Positions 58,876-64,000 of a DNA stretch of 64,000 nucleotides are shown here, one piece after another; position 1 is the stretch's first letter, and every line of letters begins with the position of its first letter. This DNA is from Lactifluus volemus. Taxonomy: Eukaryota; Basidiomycota; Agaricomycetes; Russulales; Russulaceae. The notes under the pieces are model-generated. The model was given only the letters and a program-made list of their open reading frames with translations. It did no database searches and was not told the origin of the DNA. Position numbers and translations under genes: made by a program. Location: assembly GCA_022376515.1 (NCBI GenBank), contig WTXI01000006.1, positions 806,001 through 870,000 of the forward strand, read 5' to 3'.

Positions 58876-59222
58876 ATGTCTCTCTTGGCTCGCACTCCCG
58901 CCGCTCTGCGCCTCCGTACGCCGCAAATTATTCACTCTCGTGCTATCATTCCATCCCGTGGCGTGCATGGCTACAAAGTATGCGTACCATTAGATGCCAT
59001 ACCAACGCTTCTTGCTCACTTCCCGCCGTTGCCCTGTAGCACATGCCATTCAACTTCGAGGGCTCAAAAGCTGTCTTTGGTGTCAAGGTTGCCATCTTCC
59101 TTTCCGTTGGGTTCTGCATCCCAGGAGTCGCCGCTTACTATCAGATGTACGCTTAAGGACTTGGCCCTCCGTGTCACACCGACTTACATCCACCTCATAG
59201 CAAAAAGTCTGGCGGCACATAG
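58876..59222 (+). CDS. COX8: cytochrome c oxidase subunit 8 (subunit VIIc family)
   Basis: Small nuclear-encoded subunit of respiratory complex IV. Three exons: about 58876-58977, 59041-59149 and 59203-59222, joined in phase, TAG 59220-59222; about 75 residues. The first exon is an Arg/Ala/Ser-rich mitochondrial presequence (MSLLARTPAALRLRTPQ) with a likely cleavage region near IPSRGVHGYKH. The mature part is HMPFNFEGSKAVFGVKVAIF followed by a single membrane helix (LSVGFCIPGVAAYYQ) and a KKSGGT tail. The MPFN start and one helix are characteristic of COX8/VIIc. Confidence 0.93.
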
Positions 59223-59260
59223 ACCTACGGGGACCGATTGCACCTTCCAATAACGAGAAA

Positions 59261-62200
59261 TCATACTGGTTCAGTTGCCAACCACAGCTTTAGAAATGTT
59301 GCAAGATATTTTCCAGAAGTGGCGTATATGTGTGCAATGGATGATAAGGCTACATTGTCATTCTGAATGTTGTCTCCCACTTCCGCTATCATTCCGTCGT
59401 CATCACCATCCACAATTATTATTGCATCCTCCACTGCCTGCTGGTCTTCACTTTGCTCCTGTAGACTCGCAAGCATCTGCTTGAGCGCCTTCTTGTGTGT
59501 TTTCTTTGCTTGCGTCCTCACTCGGCAGTCGCATGCTCGTGTCATGAAGTCGGGATCGCCCTCAATGGCATCCAGGGCATAAATAGCCGCCTGTTTGGAT
59601 GCATAAGCAGCAGTGGTGCCCATCGCACTCGCCAGGATGATATCGTGTATGACCACTGAATGGGGTTCTCAGTGAAAATCTAGGAATATGTGGGACGGGA
59701 CTTACCGTTACATAGCATTCCATGCGGAAATTCCTCCGTGGGTTCATACTCACGCGTGACTTCAAATTGCTGGCAGCCATGGGCCTGCAGTACCTCGAAC
59801 AATGTTTTGGTTGGGTGATGAGATAGTGTATGCAAAGTGATGTGTTTGTCATAGAATGGCTTGAGAAGCTTGTCGAAGAAGCGTTGTGCGCCCTCAGGCG
59901 AGAAGTTGTCCGAAATAAAAATTGCGCCGATCACGGATTCAACGACATCTGAGAGGGCCTGGGTGTAAATCAGCTTACTTTGTTCGCTGGTTAGACCAAC
60001 ATATGGAAACGTGCCTTTGGAGGAGAAGTATCAATCCAATACTGACCCGGTGCACGATTCTCAGTCTTGGCCAATTCATACTCTGTATCTCGTTTCCGTT
60101 TCAAATTCTCGGAATATGTGCGTATCTTATTCGCGAGTTCGAATGACTCGAACATAAGGTACTCGTCCAAGCCGACTTCAATACAGATCGCTCCCAGAGC
60201 CTGGTTGGATACCATTGCGCTCTAGACGTGACTGTCAAGATTCCCATAAAATCAGACACGGAGAATGTTATACCTTTAGTAATGTCAAAGCACCAGGTGA
60301 CAAACTCGCATCGCGTTCGTAGATGTGACGAATGACCACTGACCTCGTTCAGAATAGAGAATCCATGATATCAAAGAACGGGCTTACTGAAGTCCAGACA
60401 GCGTCGCCTAGAAACTCTAGACGCTGATAACAGGTCATCTCATAGCCCTGTATCGAGGCATGTGTCTACCCGCACGCATTTAGCCTGCCTTGGTTCTGTA
60501 AGTAGGGTATGATTCCTCGCACCAAAGCTTGCGCCAGTATATGTGGTCTGTTGAGCTTGTGCCCTACGATATTTTCAATGCCTTCAACAGTCCCTGGTCG
60601 CAGCCGAGTAGTGACGTCCGGAGGCGGAGCCAGAGCCTTTCGTGCAAAATCAGACCATTGGTCAACACTTGGCACGGTGATGCGTAAAGCCTTTGAAGCG
60701 TTGAGAGCTGTTTCGCTCCCTCCTGTAATGTACGCAGCGCCGATGATCGCTTCCACAACATCTGCTATGGCCTGTAGACTGTGAACACAGCATCGTCCCT
60801 GCCATCGGGGGGTCATTTACCTTGTCACCCACCATTGCAAATTCTGATCGTCCTTCTTGGATTTTTGGGGGGTTGGCTCTTCCGTGGCAGGCTTCGCGGC
60901 CTCCTTTGGTGCCGTTACTTCACGGATTCCCCCTCTTGGGAATCTTTCTCTGCGTCAGGACCTTCATGCATGACGTGATCCTTCGCTTTGACACCATCGG
61001 CTGAAGTGTCAAGGTCGAGACACCTGGGTCACCGCTGTGGCACGGGCCCAGTGAGGCACATGTGTCTGTGCTGGGACCAGCCTCTCTTCGTAGGCCATCT
61101 TCAGCGTGAGCGGGTTCCCGGTTTCACGGACTTTTGGAGGCAGTGGCGGGAGCACGGTAAAATTCGGTGGGCTCCATTGTTTTGGAACGAGTGGCTTTGC
61201 CTGGATATACGGCGCTAAGCCTATACTTTCAGCATTAAGGAATAACGCTTTGTTGCTAATGATACGCAGCCGCGCAGAATGCAATGCGCCTTCGTGTTGG
61301 GAGGGGTTCGTCACGAACAGATAGATTGAAGAGAGATATTTGAGATACGCATCGCCGAGTAGTTCAAGCCGTTCATAATCAAACTCTGCGCAAGCGGAAG
61401 GTGTGGAGATGGCAGCGTGTAGTTGATGTTCTTGGATGGAGTGGTCGAAAAGAGCACCGTTGAGCTCTGTCACAAGGAGCATGTCGTCTATCCGGCGCAT
61501 AATGGATGGCAGGAGCAACGCAGTTCGGAACGTGCTAAAATGAATGTCCGCGAATTAGTGCTATCATAAGTGGGGGGCCCTGATACGTACCTCGCTGAAA
61601 TGGTAAACCGAGCGCATAGCTCAGGGATGAGATCTACGAATGTAAGTCGAGGATTTGTCAAGTATTTACTCCTACATACATTTAGCTGGATGTTTGTTCG
61701 GATTTGGGGGATTTTTGGAGGCAGGGTTAAGTCTGTTCAGTACTGGAAGGACACGGTCAACTTCAATCAAGGGCTGATTGCAGTCGCGAAGGCCCTCGAA
61801 GCCTTTCCGACGATCCTTGCAGTACTCGAGGAAACTTCCATACTTGGCTTCTCGCTGCGCATCCGGGTTAAGACGTTCCAACATTGTCAAATTTGAAGCA
61901 TACCGGGCTGTCCATCGGCTTGCTTAACGGTGTCAAGTCTCGTCGCACCCTCAAGGCATAGTAACGCCGAGTATACTCTATCCACCTATCTTGTATAATT
62001 GCATCCTCAAGTGAATCTTCGAGATTTTCCGTCGGCAGCTCGGTGACCCAGTTGCTGGCAGCAAGTTTGACTAGGTCCCAGGGTATGTCATCCACTATCT
62101 CGTCCATGTGCCAGCGGTCAGTTTGAGGGCGATTAAGCCCAGGCCAGGATGGCTTTAAGGGCGCAAGGAAGTAAGGTACTTCCTCCAGCCGGCAATTAAG

Positions 62201-64000
62201 TGGTTTATTGACGATAGATCGATATACCCTGATTGTGTAGCGGTGAAGGTCATGTAGGCGTTCTGCATCGACACTAAATTTGGCCCCTGGCTTCAAATCG
62301 ACAGCAATCCGGAAACCGGAATCAAACAACCTCAAACTTGACATGCGAGGGAGTGGAGCCCGCGTCAATAAGATGAGGGGTCCATATGATTCTCGTTTTC
62401 GTACAAATATGACGGTGGGGTAGAGAGTGCAGGGCTCCAGACCAATTGTGTTTTCCCAGAACCCAGGCTTCTTGCGCGGATAACCGTGGACCCCAGTCTG
62501 CTTGCTCTCCGCAGTCAGTTGGGACGAAATGGTAGTGACGAGATCCTCTTCAGTACAGTCATTGTACGAGAAACATCGAGTACGCGCTTTTGACCGATGG
62601 TTTTCAAGGAGGAACGGGGGAACAGTTGAGGACCCAACAACCCCCGTTCGAAAAGCTCGTTGCACATCCGATAGCAGGCTGTTCTCCGAGCGTGAGCCCT
62701 GGAAGTTGAAGGTAAGCCAGACACCGGTGGTACAGGAGGCCCAGGAGGGAGCGTGACCGTGCACAAAAACTGTGGTGGTGATTTCAGAGAAACAGATGCA
62801 GTTTCAAACCGGAAGAGGCCAGAAGGGTCTCTCCCGACAGCAGAAACGCTTGCAGCGAAGCGGTTGATGATCCCGGTCGCGTCTTGAATACGAATGCGCC
62901 CACCTGTAGTCGGGTCCTTGATATAGGATGTGGGGTCTCCTTCATCCTCGCTGTCTGACAGGTAAGGATCACGACTATCTAGCATCGTGACTGGGGGAAT
63001 GGGACCCTCCGGGCTCTGCACGACGCTGTCCGACCAAGTCTGCGTGGCTTCATCGAGCTGAGTGACTTGAAGCAACCTGCGACGATGACTATCGGAACCT
63101 CTTTGCATCATGTGGACCAGGTGAGAACCTTGGCCGCATGTTCTAGCACGGCATAGGGCGTAAGAGAGCTGACTATCGAAAAGATCATACCTGACAGGAA
63201 ATCGTTAGGCTTAGATACCCAAAGGTTGTTAATCTGATCTACCGAATAACCACAGACGCAAGAGGGATCTCTAGGTCCTCGGCCCATTTAGTGGCAATTA
63301 TGAGGTTATAAGTACCCATTTGAAAATTATGAAAGATTTCATTCTAAAATGTTGGCTCAGCCTTGAAAATAAACATGTGGGATGAGCGACAGGATAATTA
63401 CACACCTGGGAAAGGAAATCGTTGTGTATATCCTTCCCTATCAGAACTTGAGGACGCAACCCCGTGATGTCCAACAGTCTGAGAAGCTCCGCCATTACCA
63501 AGGCGATTGCACGCCTGTGGACTTGGCGATTGAAAAAATCGGAAGCAGAGTCAATAGCTCTGCGTGTATCAACAAATAAAGATGCCCACCAAAGACGACA
63601 CCCTTGAATGAGTCCTCATGTGGACGACATGACTGTAGAATCTGCACCAACTTCAGGAACTTGGGAGTAACGTTGAGACCACGAGATGAAGAGTCAAGAT
63701 TGGGCATTGTATACACCCAGTTCTTGATGATTTCTCTGGTTTCGAACAAGGCTATGTATTCCTTTGCATGCTCCTCGTCTTCATTATATGCGAGGGATAT
63801 GCTGGCATCGATGTCGGAAAGAGCGCGACGCCAAACCAGATCTGAGGCACAGGAGCCCATATCCAAAAGAACATGAAGCGCAGCCGAGAAGTGGCGATGG
63901 GAGTACTTTTCTTCTTGATCCACTTCGCGCAGTTGCTTGTACAGGGCTGTGAAAGTGAGCTTTGACGGAGGCTCATAAAGGACCACAACCTCAGAGGGAT
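59261..64000 (-). CDS. DCL1: Dicer-like ribonuclease III (C-terminal part; N-terminal helicase outside window)
   Basis: Processes double-stranded RNA into small RNAs. In minus-strand order the window shows helicase remnants (VTPKFLKLVQILQS near 63640, then HLVHMMQRG near 63110). A Dicer dimerisation domain follows (RIQDATGIINRFAASV and AHARRTACYRMCNELFERGL, 62980-62650), then a platform/PAZ-like region (62500-61900) with no clear PAZ signature. RNase IIIa has FDYERLELLGDAYLKYLS and DVVEAIIGAAYITGG (61390-60740). RNase IIIb has YQRLEFLGDAVW, and then a block ending IGAIFISDNFSPEGA (60440-59900). The end is a dsRNA-binding domain (59870-59560) with TTAAYASKQAAIYALDAIEG, and an acidic tail, TGA 59261-59263. 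Both RNase III centres keep the acidic residues of the E-[LF]-LGD and D-x-x-E motifs, so cleavage activity is expected. No frameshift was noticed. Confidence 0.93.

Overview
This is nuclear DNA from a filamentous basidiomycete fungus, probably an Agaricomycete. Genes are packed on both strands at about one per 2-2.5 kb and are split by many introns of roughly 40-65 bases with GT..AG (sometimes GC..AG) ends. The conserved proteins are typical fungal housekeeping products. The jacalin-like lectin and the run of small MARVEL-like membrane proteins recall Ceratobasidiaceae (Rhizoctonia/Ceratobasidium), but that placement is a guess. No rRNA, tRNA, CRISPR array or intact transposon was recognised.

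Layout. 0-13.6 kb: 3' end of EMC10 (+), a ThrE/Prm10-type transporter (+), cytosolic PheRS alpha subunit (-), a frame-broken TVP38/DedA-type VTT-domain gene (+), an orphan disordered protein (+), an EF-hand mitochondrial carrier of the ATP-Mg/Pi type (+), and a small coiled-coil protein (+). 13.8-31 kb: a long coiled-coil protein (-), TFIIF alpha (+), a bHLH factor (-), the PCNA unloader Elg1/ATAD5 (-), JMJD7-like hydroxylase (+), NHP2 (+), BFR1 (+). 31.5-41 kb: a decayed or mis-sequenced ankyrin-jacalin gene (-), 2.2 kb without clear genes, an RFX factor (-), and vacuolar endopolyphosphatase PPN1 (-). 41.3-47.5 kb: an orphan small protein (+), three tandem MARVEL-like membrane proteins (+), ubiquitin-conjugating enzyme UBC8 (+). 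47.8-64 kb: THOC5-like (-), glucose-6-phosphate dehydrogenase (+), a RING/LON protein (-), a STB6/STB2-like protein (+), CCDC47 (-), COX8 (+), and the C-terminal two thirds of a Dicer (-) running off the window.

The genes do not form one pathway. Several are divergent pairs sharing 120-280 bp promoters (coiled-coil/TFIIF, ELG1/JMJD7, THOC5/G6PD, LONRF/STB6, CCDC47/COX8).

Two themes stand out. First, about fifteen single-base losses, mostly beside homopolymers, break conserved reading frames. They recur across unrelated essential genes, so consensus errors are more likely than pseudogenes, except perhaps in the VTT gene, which has four or five. Second, splicing is unusual. PPN1 needs a 5-base micro-exon to restore a conserved Trp-Pro-His-Asn motif, and six introns in four genes are best read as GC-AG. 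All domain calls come from reading the translated sequence by eye; no database search was run.
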